DNA of 64,000 bases from Circinella umbellata (Eukaryota; Mucoromycota; Mucoromycetes; Mucorales; Lichtheimiaceae): the NCBI GenBank assembly GCA_025093555.1, contig JAIWNF010000093.1:50224-114223 (forward strand). The letters are read 5' to 3'. The position numbers and the translations under genes are program-made. This document shows positions 10,770 through 23,833 of the stretch, piece by piece (the first letter of the stretch is position 1; each line of letters begins with the position of its first letter). Below the pieces are notes generated by a model. It had not been told where the DNA came from and searched no databases. It was given only the letters and a program-made list of their open reading frames with translations.

Positions 10770-13700
10770 TTATGAAGGGGAGTGTGTGGATAATTTAATT
10801 ATACTTGAACATATAAGCACTGTGATTCCTTGACAAAAAGAACTTAATTCATGTTCATCGTTATTTTGTACCATATTATTAAATTCTATCGTCTGACAAC
10901 TTATAGATAATTCAGTAACGATAACCATAAGAGCTTGCTTGAGGATTTTTTGGAATGGCCATACAATATCAGAAGCTACACCAGCATCCATCGTATCAGG
11001 ATCCCTGCACTTTCGAAATAAAAGTATTGCCCCATTTAATCGATCCTTATTCTGTTTATCAAACAAATTTCTTGATATCCACTCTTCACATACATTCGCT
11101 ACTGATTCATTGCCATAACGATCTGCTGCTAAAAGTATATTGATTATATCAGACCACTGCATTGATGATGGAAGGTTGTTGCCATGACTCCAGTCGTTGT
11201 TATCGCCGTCCCCATCATTAGTGTCGCCAACCTGGGTAGTCATGGATACACTATGAACAACATCCAAAAATAGCTTCAACGCATGATCGGTAATATCCAT
11301 TAATTTTATAGGTTTACACGAGTTTTCAGCATATTCACCTGATAATAACGCAGCAAAAAAACTCGATTGGCGTATCAGAGGTACTCGTTTCGCTATAATC
11401 GGTGTATTTGAATACTCTGTAATAAATGTAACCAAATTTTCACTATCGTCGTCCCCTTTTTTGTTATTGATTCCAATGCCTCCCTTTCGCTGTTGCTGCT
11501 TTGGTAACTTTTTACTATTTTGTATATGAGAATACATGTCTTGACAATCAACAATCCAAGAAGGTATTAGAACTTGAGTCAATATTTCAATTGCTTGGGC
11601 AGCTGCAGGTCGTCTATAAGGTGCCTCGTATACAGTATCACTGTCTTGTTCTAGCAAATCATATACCAACATTCGACAAAGTGCACCAAATACGCTTTTA
11701 CTCTGTATTATTTCTTCTTCTTCTACCACTTGAATACCAAGAACAGTTCCCCACTGTAATGGATTAGGACATGCATAACTTGTCGCCACTGCACATAGCT
11801 CATGAAGGCGTGTCGCATTATCATCATCAAGCGTAAAACGAAATAATCGAATAAAATCTTCGAGCCGTTCTTCTGAAAAACTTTGACACAGCATCCGGGA
11901 TAACTCTAACTTGTGACTATCCATTTCAATCATGGATGTTCTTAATGGTTTAAGAAAAGCGGTAAGAACATCACTGGAGATAATAAATCGCATGTTTTCT
12001 TGAGAAGTCAATACCCGTACAAGTCCACGATGTAAAAAATCAAAACATCGGCCACTAGCTGATGATGATAATGATTTTTTGCTGTCAGATATCGTGGACT
12101 CAAAATCACCATTTCTGTCATCCACCCCATCTCGGTCTTCCATTTCGTGGTCTTCTTGTTCATCCTGAACAATACTCATTTCGCTTGTTGCTTCATCCAT
12201 CTTGATATTGTCAGTTACTTCTGCTTTTTCCAAAGAAGAATGTGTTGTATTTTTTCGATGTTCTAGTAACCCCTTGAGCAACACACATAGCATTTGCATT
12301 GCCTCCGTATCACGCACAAGTTGTATACCGCATTCCGGAATCAAAGATAACAAATTAAATGCATTCGCCGCTTGTAATAACATCCCCATATGTGTGTCAC
12401 CATTCATTCGTTCTTGTAGATTATCTTGTTGTGAAAGTAAAATATGAAGTATAGCAGGCAGAACCGACAATCGACCTTGTAAACTACTCGTCATTTGTGG
12501 AGTGATCCAAACTTGTTCTGCTTCGTTCCGTTCATGCGCATCGTCCACTGGTGGCCACGCTAACCATTTTTGTAAAGATTCATTATCAAATTCAAATGCA
12601 TTAATCACCATCAAGCATCCAGTAACAACATGTGCCCAAGCATCGTCTTTCTTTTTTGTAGTTGCATCTTCTTTCTGTGATAATGGAAGCCCCTTATTGG
12701 CTTTTTCTGGATATACACGATGACTTGCTTGCCATAAAAGTTTCATAATCACTGGACCAATAGAGAATGCATCACGTAATTTGGCACGAATTAATGCCAT
12801 TGTACTTGCCAGTGCTGCAATAAAATGAGTAAATGATGCATACACATTTAGCACAGATACTGATAATGACGAATATTTTTCTTCTTCTTTATCATCCATA
12901 TCATCTTTTTCTAAAAGTCCAACAAAATTATTGGGGATGAAATTGATATTCACCATTTGTAATGCACCGGCCTGTTCTAATTTAGCACATGCATTCGAAA
13001 ATTTTGTTACTGTCCTTAATACCGAAAAAGCACGTCTTGATTTATATAAAATGATCGTTTGATTATTTTCTTGTTTTTGTTTCCGTTCTTGTTTAATCCT
13101 ATCTTGTTGTTTTGTTGATAGAATTATATCTTCCATAAGAAATGCGTCTTCCTTTTCTTCTAGATCGTTATTTTCCCCATTGGTAAATAATTTTAAACCT
13201 TGAAGAGCAGTTTGTATTGTTGGCAACCAGATTACATCATTGAGATAAGTTGGAGCTTTGGCAAATACTTGAACAGCATTATCAAAATGCAAAAAATATG
13301 ATACAAGTTTTTGTAATCGTGCTTGGATTGGAGATAACCCTTCTTTTTGTGGAAACTCTTGTTTTAGTGAATCATTTGTTAATAAGCTTAATATATTAAT
13401 TAAAAAATAAGCAATATATCCAGATACATTAATCACCATCCATTCAGAAGCCAGTTGTAAATGCTGTATATAAGATTCCAATAGAACAACAAAAAAATCC
13501 TGATATTTCTTAAATAGTATTGCCTTGTCACTTGAAATATGATGAAAATCACAATCACCAAACCATGCGTTTATAGATCCTGAGGCTGCTGGACGACCCA
13601 ATGTTGTAATTTGTTCAGGTACAATAACATCAAATCCCAAAAGTAACAAAAATACAGTCATATCCTGAATCAATTCATCTACACTAGATTGTCGGTACAT

Positions 13701-14977
13701 GGTCTTGCTGCCATTAGAAACAACAACACTAAGTGTTATTCGTATTAGCCGTTGCATTCGTAGAGCTTTATGAAAATAATAACAGTATGTATTGTTAGTA
13801 TTTATATATATTCCTTATATGTCGATATGTCTTTCTATTTAAAGAACCATGTACCTATTTCATCCATGGCTGGTGTAGTAATGCTAATACTATTCATGCT
13901 ATTATGACTATCCATTGGCTGGTCTTGTTGTAGCTGTTGTTGTTGTCTCATATGATTTAAAAACGTCTTCATATCATATGAAAGAGTCGCACGCCAAGTA
14001 GATGAAGATCGAACGTCCAAAAATCGAGAAGCCACATCTTTGGAAACCGCAACACAACTGCTAACAATACTTGTGAGTGAATGCATTAATTTTCGAATGG
14101 TTGAATTATCAGGGTCTTCTAAATAATGACTGGATGCTACTTCCCAACCCCTTGCCACGCCAATGAAATTAACAGAATGAACGAAATGAACAGCCTTTTC
14201 AAGACATTGGGTATTGGAACGAGATGATTTTGCATAATTTAATAAATTTTCAAAAATTCGAGCTGCTTTGAGACATAAATAAAGAGTTTTTGTTGCCGAG
14301 TTTGTTGTTGTTGTTGAATTACGTATCAAAAGTAATAGATCTGGTACTCTACCCACCAAACCAGCAAGAGTCCAAAAAGCATCATATCCGATCATATCTT
14401 TGGCAAAGAATTTTCCTTTTGCTGCTAATGCATGAAGACAAATAATTTCCAATCGAGAAGACACAGTTATCCATTGTAAAATATACATGATGGATTGATT
14501 TTGTCGAATATCCATTAATATTCTATCATTACAGCTAGGATGTTCTAAAACATTCCCAATAAGTTTGATAATGGTTTCCACACTAGGTGTTATTTCGTTC
14601 TTGTTGTTGGTATCGTGATACTGAATCCCACCTTCTTCTCTTTCTGTCGTTATAGTAGTTGTAGTTGTTGCCGTTAAAGAGGAGTTTTTAGCAAGTCGAT
14701 CGAGCGCTGCTTTTAAACAAGATCTAAAAGATCGTAGTTGAAAAATAACACGGGTTGCCTGATGATTAGAACGTTGTACTATATAATCTAAGCAACGAAA
14801 AAGTCGTCTATCAGGCCATCGTTGGTTTCGTCCTTGCAAATAGCTAAGAATACGTTTTAAAACACGATCTACTGTTGGTGCGTCTGCTTGCGCCAAAGCT
14901 TCGTGAGTACGAATGGATTCTAGATCCGTAGGGAATTGTAAGGCATGATGGATTGCAGTAATGCCTAAGTCCTGCAT
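10770..14977 (-). CDS. Large ARM-like helical repeat protein with C-terminal BTB domain, 1,372 aa, 2 exons
   Basis: Exon 1 is 14977-13855 and exon 2 is 13765-10770. The 89-bp intron (GTACAT...AAAG) joins them in phase 1. Most of the protein is leucine-rich helical sequence of armadillo/HEAT type, for example LKRILSYLQGRNQRWPDR at about residue 40 and LPAILHILLSQQDNL in the middle, with acidic low-complexity linkers. A BTB/POZ-like domain occupies about residues 1150-1275: VPLIRQSSFFAALLSGEY, then MDITDHALKLFLDVVH, then LLAADRYGNESVANVCEEW. ARM plus BTB recalls ARMC5-type substrate adaptors of cullin-3 ligases, but that is inference from architecture. It is convergent with MCMBP (179 bp between stop codons) and divergent from TSC1. 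Confidence 0.7.
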
Positions 14978-15658
14978 TAAAGATTGAGGTTGGGATGAAT
15001 GGGCTGTTAAGGTTAAAGTTGTTGTAAAAATAACAAATAAAAAAAAGGGATAGTTAGAGAGGCAGACAGAAAAGAGAGCAAGTTACTTTATTAAAAGACG
15101 ACGGAAAAGAATTTCTTTAGAAAACAGCAAAAAAAAAAAAAAGATCATATATAGTAGGTATCTTTATTAATTGTAATATTATATGTGTAAGTGCGCTAAT
15201 ATAATACTTGAATAATAACAGCCTACCGTTACTATTTAACTATTAATCAGAATCAGATAGTATTGTATATTTTATTAGTTTTTATATGCTTTAATTAAGA
15301 TATCAAAAGGTTAATTTTTTTACTTCTGGTGTTAGAAATACAGTACGCATATCACCGCAGCAGATTGATAATAATATGTTAAAAAGAAAAAAGACAGTTT
15401 TATACGACACTAAAAGAAAAAAAAGATAGTTTTTTTTTCTTATAACTAATACTATCACTTCTTATTTTTTTTAACATATTCATTACTTGTCCATTTATAT
15501 AGCCCATTTTCTTTCAATTGATAATTATATATACCAAACAACAAGGTCAGAACCCAGAATCCATTTTGTTATGCTGATACTCCGAAATGCTGCTATTATA
15601 TTTTTATCCTCTATATACCAACCAAAAAATAATAATTATTATAAAGGGCATTTGAAGA
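14978..15658. promoter_or_regulatory. Divergent intergenic region between the ARM-BTB gene and TSC1
   Basis: 681 bp, AT-rich, with A-runs at 15129-15140 and T-runs at about 15430-15438 and 15465-15475. No coding exon or RNA gene recognised. Confidence 0.5.
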
Positions 15659-18128
15659 ATGGTAACACTTCGTGACATTCAACGATCGATAAACCAAACG
15701 GTTCGAAATGCAACTGTTGACACGGACGGTCAAACTACACTTGATGCTATTGATACCTTTCTCGACCAACATGGTACAACAATTGATGCCCTTTCCAAAA
15801 ATACTGTTGCTAGTACTAGTTCTCCAACAACTACAAGTGGAGGGACAGCACCAACCGTAACTGGAGGAGGTAGTAGTGGAACAACAGCTGCATTAACTAC
15901 AACAACAACCAATTCAAGCACTACAGCAGCGGCAGCAGCAGCTACTGCAGTAGCTGTCACAACCGGGATTGGAAGTAGTAGTAATATAACAATCAACAAT
16001 GAAGCTATAGATCGATTATCCAACGATTTATTTCAGCTTTACAATACGATTATCATATCCCCACCACCGTCACGTAATGTAAACAATATAGTTTCTTGTA
16101 GTCCTGAAGCGCTCTTAATTCACAATCAACATTACTTGATCTTATTATTTGTACGTAAACTGGTACCCTTATTAAGCCCGGACCGTATCTTTTTTCACGA
16201 CTGGTGGCCCATGGTTCTTAAACCTGTTTTAAAAACAGCATCCTATACAGATAAAGTTCGACGTGAAGCACGTGGTATTGTTTCAGATTGTCTTATACTT
16301 GAAAAACTTCTTGTTGCTGACAATAATAATAAGTACACCAAAATGATTGTGGATGAATATTTGGGTTGGTCAGAAAATTATCACAAGCGTGAAGAAGACA
16401 GTTTGGAAATATTGGATAAACATCAAGTAACAACAAATACAACATCCACATCCTCTTCTTTTTATGGCGAACAACATCAACAAGATGAAACAACTCGGTT
16501 AAGGTTACAGCATCAAGCATTATTGGATTTAGAACAAGATGAATGGTCGAAAAGTCTTGTTGCTATTTTACTTAGTTTTGGTGCAGCAGAAACAAAACGA
16601 TTTTTTATGCTTTTAAATGAATATTTTTTACAAAGTAAACATCGATTACAAATTGTTTATTTATTGAGTGAATTTTTATTACGCAAGGTTAGATTTCTTC
16701 TTTTTAATGATATTGAATAGATAACAAAATTTTAGTTTATTGAAACAGTTTATTTATTTTAGAGAACACATTTACATGAAATATTGGAAACAGAATTGTT
16801 TACATCCATGTTGAAATCAATGATGGTAAAATTATAAATGATAATTTTTTGTCATGACTAACTATTAATAAACTGTTTTTTTTTTCATTTTTTAGTATGA
16901 TAACTCAACAACATTGATTGCAATGTCAGTAACTAATTTGATTATGATATTACCAAGGATATGTACTTCATTACCTCCTCATTTACCACAACTTTTTTAT
17001 ATATTCGCGCGTGCTCTTTGTTGGGATCAACTTCGTGATATACGTCAAAAGCAAAGCAGAGTATCTCATGGAGATCAACCATCAGATACGGGTGAATTAA
17101 CATCATCTTCGTCAACATCAGCAACATCATCTTCGTCACCTTCACCACCTGCAGGAAATAACCGTATAGCAGCTAATGGATGGGATTGTGCAGGTTAGTA
17201 ACATGAAATTTGTTTTTGTTTGATGTTTTTTTTTTCTCTTAATCTACTTGTAAATGATAGTTTAGGATGATAAATTAATTAGTATGTTGTCATTACACAT
17301 TTATTATTATGATTTGATTTAGACTATACCTTTTCAAAACTATCGGCACCCCCTTCAAACCCATTAACTGGACCTTTTTTCACATCATTATATGGTTTAT
17401 ATCCATGTAATTTTGTTAAATTTCTTCATGCTCCTTACTTTTATTTCGTTGGTCACGGGTTTGATATGCCTGAAGAATTTGATGAAGAAACTTTTCGTTC
17501 TCGAACTTTGGTAAAAATCAAAATACAATGAATAATTTGGTATATGATATTAATTGTTTGTTTGTTTTTTTCGTTAGACTCAAGTATCAAGACACATGTT
17601 ACATCCTAGTCTTATTACGATGGATACTGAAACTGAACTAACAGATCGATCTCGATGGATGAAAATGGAACCTCCTGACGTAATTGCACAGATTATGAGT
17701 TTGGATTTAACGAATGCTGCTTCTCGAGTTGCTTTTAGTTCCGATAAACAACAACGAAGTGGCAGTCAACCTGATCTTTTAGATGAATCCATATGGGCAC
17801 TTACTGGGCAGGTCCCACGTCCATCATCTTCGTCTGTGGAAGATCAGGAAGAGCACATGGTACACGAAGAATCAGAGTCACAACAACAAGAAGAAGAATC
17901 AGATACTACAACAACACCAACAACTATTATTGATACTGTAGCAACAAAGACACCTGAAAGAAAACAACAATCCAGCAAAGGTGTCAATAGTATTTTGGAT
18001 ATGCATCGTGCATTAAAAAGTGGTGCTGAAGTATTAATTGGTGATGATGTTTGGGTAAATATAATTAAGAAGAAGAGAAAGATTGAACTGCTTCACATTA
18101 TTTGACACAAACTACCCTTTGATATTCA

Positions 18129-18167
<39 letters not shown>

Positions 18168-19620
18168 TAGGATGCAGACCTCGAACGATTTTCTTCACCT
18201 TCTCCATCTGCATCAGTATCTCCGCTATTACCTGATCCAGTATCAATTACTGCAACAGCAATGACTGATGCTTCTCATTTAGCTGAAACTAGTATTACAA
18301 GTCCAACTCCTTCAACAACTACAACCATATCACCTGAAACAAAACTTCTTATTGCCGCATTGAAGCGTGAAGTATTATTATTAAGAAACGAATTGAATTT
18401 TGAATTATTTGTCAAACAACAACATCTTCAACATATGGGACGTTTGCATCGAGAACATGTTGTGGATAGTTCGGTTGAAGCTGAACGTCAACGAACGGTA
18501 TACTATAAAAGCTTTTCTATATTTGTATATAATCATAATTATACATTATGTCTGTATGTTTTGTATCACCTTCAACTTCTAATTACGATTCGTTTATTTA
18601 TAGTATAATGCAACACGTATTCTTCGTGCTCAACTCAAAGAAGCCAATACAACATTAACCAAATTAAAAGCAGAATCTGCTTTAACAACTCAAAAACATA
18701 TTAAATGGGAAGATGAACAAGGAGGCAAATTACGAAGTTACAGAGAAGCACGTAAAAAATGGCAAGCAGATATGGAAGAAGCAAGACAAAAATTACAAGA
18801 ACAAGAAAAATTAACTACAGAACAACATATCCAGTTATTAAAATCTCAGCAAGAAGTATTTGAACTGAAAAATGAACTTAAAACTCGACAACCATTATTA
18901 GAAAAGGCAGTTGAAAATGAACATCGTGTGATGCAATTAACAAAACAAATGCTTCTTTGGGAAAAAGATACAGCCCATTTAGAAGAACAAAAAGAATATA
19001 TTAAAGGATTATTATCACAATGGTGGGGAATGGAAGAATTAGTTGCTAGTTTACAGGCTGAAAATCAACGTTTAACGAAACTTCAAAGGTAAAAAAAAAA
19101 CTATACAACTGTTGTCTTATATTTTGTACTAACCAAAAAAAAATCCATGGATAATACATAAAAGTGAACTTGCTGATGAAAAAGAAAGAATTTCAACACA
19201 ACTTGAAGAACAAATAAAGAAAGTATCTCTTTTCAAGAAAGGAGTGAATGATATTGATCAAGTAAGTAGAATCATAGTAACAAGAATAATAATATTCTTT
19301 TCAAGATATTAATTATTTATTTTGTCTTCAAAATAGACTGAAAAAGGTGTTCATAAGAAACAATTACAGGAAATGACCCAAATAATTAATGAATTGAAGG
19401 AAAAAATTGAAGATTTACAGGTACTATTTATTTATATAAACTTTGTTGGATATCATTCATAGACTAATATATATTGTTTTACTATTATAAATAGATGGAA
19501 AAATTGGAATCCCGAGCTCAGATTGAACGAAGCAAACATGTTACTACTGATAAACAGAAGGAAGAAGAAGAAGAAGATACAGCTGAGAACGATGACGATG
19601 ATGACGATGATGACAAATGA
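15659..19620 (+). CDS. tsc1: Hamartin (TSC1) homologue, 1,057 aa, 10 exons
   Basis: Exons 15659-16687, 16763-16825, 16896-17193, 17323-17510, 17578-18054, 18171-18497, 18604-19088, 19165-19261, 19337-19420 and 19495-19620 join in phase. TSC1 pairs with TSC2 to form the GAP complex that switches off Rheb and restrains TORC1. The hamartin N-terminal helical domain is recognisable: LFVRKLVPLLSPDRIFFHDW (about residues 165-185), ISLPPHLPQLF-type helices after residue 364, and the diagnostic LYGLYPCNFVKFLHAPYFYF (about 485-505) followed by SRHMLHPSLITMDTE. Residues about 700-1045 are a long coiled coil (…ARQKLQEQEKLTTEQHIQLL…), and the end is acidic (DDDDDDDDK). Ser/Thr/Ala-rich linkers near residues 50-120 and 560-650 are low complexity. 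Intron 5 carries a (TA)n tract. Length matches animal TSC1 (about 1,160 aa). Confidence 0.92.
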
Positions 19621-19707
19621 AAATAAAATTGATATATATAAGAGAAAGAAAATACTATTATACTTTTAAACGATAGTTATATTAATTGTGACACATAATG
19701 GATTTAT

Positions 19708-20619
19708 TTACAAATATGTTTTGATGACATGATCTACATGAGTTACTTCAACACCTTTGGATTGTAAAGTTTCCATGGTAGCATTAAACTGGTCTGGAGC
19801 AACAGCTAGTGTACCTTCTTTTACTAGTACTGTTTTAAAACCAAATTTAACAGCATCTAAACAAGTCATTTTAACACAATAATCAGCTGCTAATCCAACG
19901 ACAATGACAATCTCCACATTATTTTGGTATAAGATTTTTGCAAGAGGTGTAATTTCGTGATAATCATTATCAGCAAATCCACTGTATGAGTCGACTTTTG
20001 GATTTTTTCCCTAATATGATTATAAACGATGAAAATGAGCTTTTATATTTATTGACACTTGATACGACATGTATACCTTTTGTACAATATGATGAATTGA
20101 TTTTTTAGAGATAGTTGGTGAGAATTCTGCACCATGACTATTTTGCTATTGGATATATAAAAATATATTTTAATATATTTGATTGATAGTTGATTTATAC
20201 AAGAAAATATAGAATAGTTACCACGCAATGGATGGGCCACAGGACTTGTTTTGTTTCATGGCCCTCATATTCAATGATTATTTGATCAAAAGGCTGTTTA
20301 CCTGGATGATTCACCCCAAAACTGATATGATTTTCTGGATGCCAATCCTATCTTTCTTTGATTAATAAAAGTAAAAAAAAAAAGATGATTAATTTTATTT
20401 TTACCTGAGTAGCTACTATGAAATCCGCTTTATCAATCAGTTTATGAACTGTTGGAAGAATATTTGAAGCGTTTGGTACAGCAAGTGAACCACCTTCAAA
20501 AAAATCGTTTTGAATGTCAACAAGAATTAATGCCACACGTCCCTATTTCATTTAGATTCAATTAAGAAAGGTTTTTTTTTTTTAAATGGGTTTATTTTTC
20601 ATAAAGGTAGATTTACCAT
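19708..20619 (-). CDS. pnc1: Nicotinamidase (isochorismatase fold), 212 aa, 5 exons with a start-codon-only first coding exon
   Basis: Converts nicotinamide to nicotinic acid plus ammonia in NAD salvage; in yeast this also relieves sirtuin inhibition. Exons 20619-20617 (ATG only), 20542-20405, 20347-20222, 20145-20077 and 20010-19708 sum to 213 codons. Key residues are visible: catalytic Asp in LVDIQNDFFEGGSL (about residue 10), metal ligands Asp/His in QDWHPENHISF and His in WPIHCVQNSHGAEF, catalytic Lys in HHIVQKG, and nucleophile Cys in GLAADYCVKMT. The start was chosen because the ORF itself offers only GTG after an acceptor site; the nearest ATG is at 20619-20617, directly abutting a GTAAAT donor, and gives MGRVALILVD. 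Length equals yeast Pnc1 (216 aa). It converges on TSC1 (87 bp apart). Confidence 0.94.
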
Positions 20620-20745
20620 TATAGTTTGGTATTAAAAGTAAACCAAGATGCATTGGTGTGAAGAAAAAAGGGGGAAACAAAAGGGCGGGGTAAAAAGGCT
20701 TCTTTCCAACTTTGCATATTTTTTTTAATTGATTTAATAGTAATA
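20620..20745. promoter_or_regulatory. 126-bp bidirectional promoter between nicotinamidase and TRAX
   Basis: Only 126 bp separate the two opposite start codons, so promoters and 5' UTRs of both genes must share this stretch. It contains a short G-rich block (20671-20690) and a T-run upstream of the TRAX start. No defined factor site is claimed. Confidence 0.6.
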
Positions 20746-21971
20746 ATGGACATTATTCCCTTTTTTACTGAAGCACGTAATGTTCTTGATGCCCATGTAA
20801 TAGGTTTCTTCTTATATAATACATATTTTATAAAAAAAACATGTCATTTAAACTAAACAATTCTTTTACTATAGCACGATCGACGTGAACGCGTGATCAA
20901 GGTGTCAAGGTATAAAATAAATAAATAAAACACAATGATTTAAAAAAGTAATTAACTTTTTATTTTTATTTTTTATATATAGAGATATTACTGCACAAAG
21001 CAAGAAAATGGTTTTTGCACTTCATCGGTATGGCAAAAAAAAAAAGAAAGGGTTTAAATATATATATAAAGTTATAATAAAAAGTTGATTATTATTATTA
21101 TTATTAGAGCTGCACAAAGAGGTGGCAAAAATTATAATGAAGCAAAATTCAAACAGGATGAAATTATAAAGTTATTTCAAAAATTATCAATTGAAGTCGT
21201 TGGACCTAATTATTATCGATATGCAAGAAGTTTTGCAGGAGGATTTGAAGAATTTGTATGAATATCTTATTTTTATTATTATTATTATAATTATTATTGA
21301 TATCATTTAATTCATTAATTATAAGGTATAAATTATTAGATCGAAGGTGTGGCATTTTTATATTATTTAGAACATAATACATTGATCAAAAAAAATGAAA
21401 TTGATCAATTATTTCAAGATGAGAATGGAAATCAAGTGAGTAATATATAAAATATGAATAGTAATAGAAACTATTACTAATCAACTTATATTAAAGTGGT
21501 TATATGTTCGTGATGAAGATTTTATATTAGGAATAGCAGATTTTACAGGTGAATTAATGCGACATGCTATTCATATTATTACTACTGGTAATTATGATCA
21601 ATCTTTGGAAATATGTCGATTTTTACGTCAAATCAATATAGGTAAATATCAATAATAATAGCCTATAAGGTATAAAAAGAAGTTGTTATCAACCATTTAT
21701 ATATAATAGATTGTGATATTGTAGCTGGATCAACATTACCACAACTTAATAAGAAAATGGGTGCCCTTCGATCAAGTATAGCCAAAGTAGAACGAGGTAA
21801 ATAATAGTAGTTGTAGTAGTAATAATATTAATCGAATATTGATAATAATATATTATATTAGCTTGTTATGCATTTCAAATTCGAGGTAGTGAATATCCAA
21901 AAGAAATGTATCAACAAATTATTCGTGATGTTCAATCAAGATATGATCAAGATGAAAGAGGAGAAGAATAA
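20746..21971 (+). CDS. tsnax: Translin-associated factor X (TRAX), 238 aa, 8 exons
   Basis: Exons 20746-20796, 20875-20909, 20983-21027, 21108-21255, 21340-21435, 21497-21641, 21710-21796 and 21862-21971 sum to 239 codons. TRAX is the catalytic subunit of the translin-TRAX endoribonuclease (C3PO), which cleaves RISC passenger strands and, in Neurospora, processes tRNA fragments. Landmarks: HDRRERVIKVSRDITAQSKK near the N-terminus; GFEEFIEGVAFLYYLEH at about residues 90-107, containing the acidic cluster that binds the catalytic metal; and EDFILGIADFTGELMRHA, carrying the further conserved Asp. The C-terminus YPKEMYQQIIRDVQSRY is family-typical. The acidic residues are present, so this is TRAX rather than translin, and it looks active. 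Confidence 0.92.
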
Positions 21972-21987
21972 TAAAACATATATTTTT

Positions 21988-22766
21988 TTAAGATAAACAA
22001 TGATGTGTTGGTAAAGTTAATTCAGGGATATCAATATAATCAGGTATAGGTAAATCTTTTCGACTAGGTGGTGATTCAATATATACATAAGATACATTAC
22101 GTATTTTATTATTGACTTTATGTTTCGTTTGTTGTTCATTGTGATTGTGATTGTTTTCAGTTTTTGATGGTTTGACTTGTATTTTCTTTTTTGAAGAATA
22201 AACACATAAATGACATTCACAATCTTTACGTTTATTTTTATCTTGATAAAGCCATATAATGTGTGGACCAAATTCAGCTATAAAAATATATCTATTAATC
22301 TCATCATCATCATCACTATTATTATCAATACTATTTAACTTACTTGATGAACGATATGTTTTTTTACTTGGATGTCCTTTTATAATAAATAGCTTTAATA
22401 TATTTCCTTAGAATAATATAATTCAAAACAACTTACCAAAAATATATCTATTAATACGACCAGTAGAATCTGCTTTTCCTCCTAAAGCATATCCTTTTGG
22501 TAATCCTTTCATTTCCATCCCTTTTCTTTTTAAATAAATAAAAGTATGAGAAATAGGTTGTATAATAAATATTTTTTTTTACTTTTTTATTATTACCCAT
22601 ACTTTTCAAAAACACGTCTTGGTATATTTCTATACCATGTTTTTCCTTCATAATGACCATCTTTATTTTGATAACTATACACTTCAAACCCTTGTTCAAT
22701 TGCTAATTGTTCACCATTGATACCATCTGAGAATTTAGGTGGTAAAATGTATTCTTTTTTTTTCAT
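21988..22766 (-). CDS. Small protein with a Clr2 N-terminal (transcription-silencing) type domain, 193 aa, 4 exons
   Basis: Exons 22766-22597, 22525-22437, 22376-22344 and 22277-21988 join in phase to 194 codons. The central block LPKGYALGGKAD, then RYIFGHPSKKTYRSS, then EFGPHIIWLYQ, then CECHLC matches the layout of the N-terminal domain of fission-yeast Clr2, a subunit of the SHREC silencing complex: a glycine-tyrosine motif, G-H-P, an RS-rich turn, an F..H..WL helix and a terminal CxCxxC. The protein stops soon after the domain, with a basic Asn/His-rich tail and a PPSRKDLPIPDYIDIPEL end, so it is much shorter than Clr2. Function in heterochromatin is inferred. Its stop is 16 bp from the TRAX stop. 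Confidence 0.7.
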
Positions 22767-22855
22767 GATTATATAAACTTATTTAACGATTGTAAAGTTT
22801 TATTTTTGAAAAGTTTTTCACTTAAGCACAAAAACAGTGTTTAACGGAGCTGCGT

Positions 22856-23833
22856 TTAATTTAATCCTTTTTCTCTTAATCGTTCATCAATTTTTTCAAC
22901 TGATTCTTTTAATTCTTGAGTAGAATTCGTACGTGGATAAGGTTCATTAGGTATCGGCTTATCAAGAAATTCACATAATCTATTCCAGCCTTCACCAAGT
23001 TGAAGAACTAAAAGACGATCTTTAGGTACAGTTTTTTTCACCATATTATAATGTTCTTCAAATCTATTCTTGATAGCTTCTTTGTTTTGAAATCTTTTAG
23101 CATCTGCTATATCACCATCCATAGCAATAGTAGAAACCATACTATGGATACGTCTATATAATTTCTTATCATAAGTACGATTATATTTATACAGGTAAAG
23201 TTATAAAATTTACCTCATATACTCAGAATCCGATGATTTCATAACTTGGGTTGCTAATGGATGTAAAGTATTAGAGACAGACTTATACCAACTTTCAAAA
23301 TCACGTTCTGTTAAAAGAATTTTTGCACTGGGATATTTTTTCATCAGTGGCTCTAAGAATTCAGCTGTTGGCCTAAAGTTATTATTATTATTATTGAACA
23401 TTTTTTTATATATATAAATAAAAAAAACAACAAATTCTTATTTACCAATCTACAGCAGCATCAAAACCATCATAAAGCATATCCCAATCAATCTCATGCT
23501 CTGGATGCTCATAAGCTTCTTGAAACACTTCCGGATGTCCATCACGATTAAACATTTCATGCATATGATGAGTATTGTATCTATACATAGATATAATAAA
23601 TATCAACAGTTTGTTAACATATAAATAGCATATCTAGTTGATCCAATGTATTATTATTATTACCCGAGCATGTTTAATGCTACTCTTAAGCTTTCGGTTC
23701 CTGGAAATTTTTACAAATTATTTATGTATAAATAACGTTTATTTGTTTATATCATAGAAATATAAATAGTAATTGATCAATTATTCGCACCTGTTCTTCC
23801 ATATCCAACACCAATAATTTTAAGAGGAGCCAT
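22856..23833 (-). CDS. P-loop sulfotransferase-family protein, 223 aa, 5 exons
   Basis: Exons 23833-23791, 23700-23664, 23580-23446, 23372-23214 and 23153-22856 sum to 224 codons. The N-terminus MAPLKIIGVGYGRTGTESLRVAL is a P-loop of the sulfotransferase type (5'-phosphosulfate binding), followed by HHMHEMF, DWDMLYDGFDAAVDWP and the strand KILLTERDFESWYKSV. The C-terminal part, DRLLVLQLGEGWNRLCEFLDKPIPNEPYPRTN, is strongly typical of the fungal sulfotransferase-like family. The acceptor substrate is unknown and many family members are uncharacterised. It is tandem with the Clr2-like gene, 89 bp upstream on the same strand. Confidence 0.87.
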
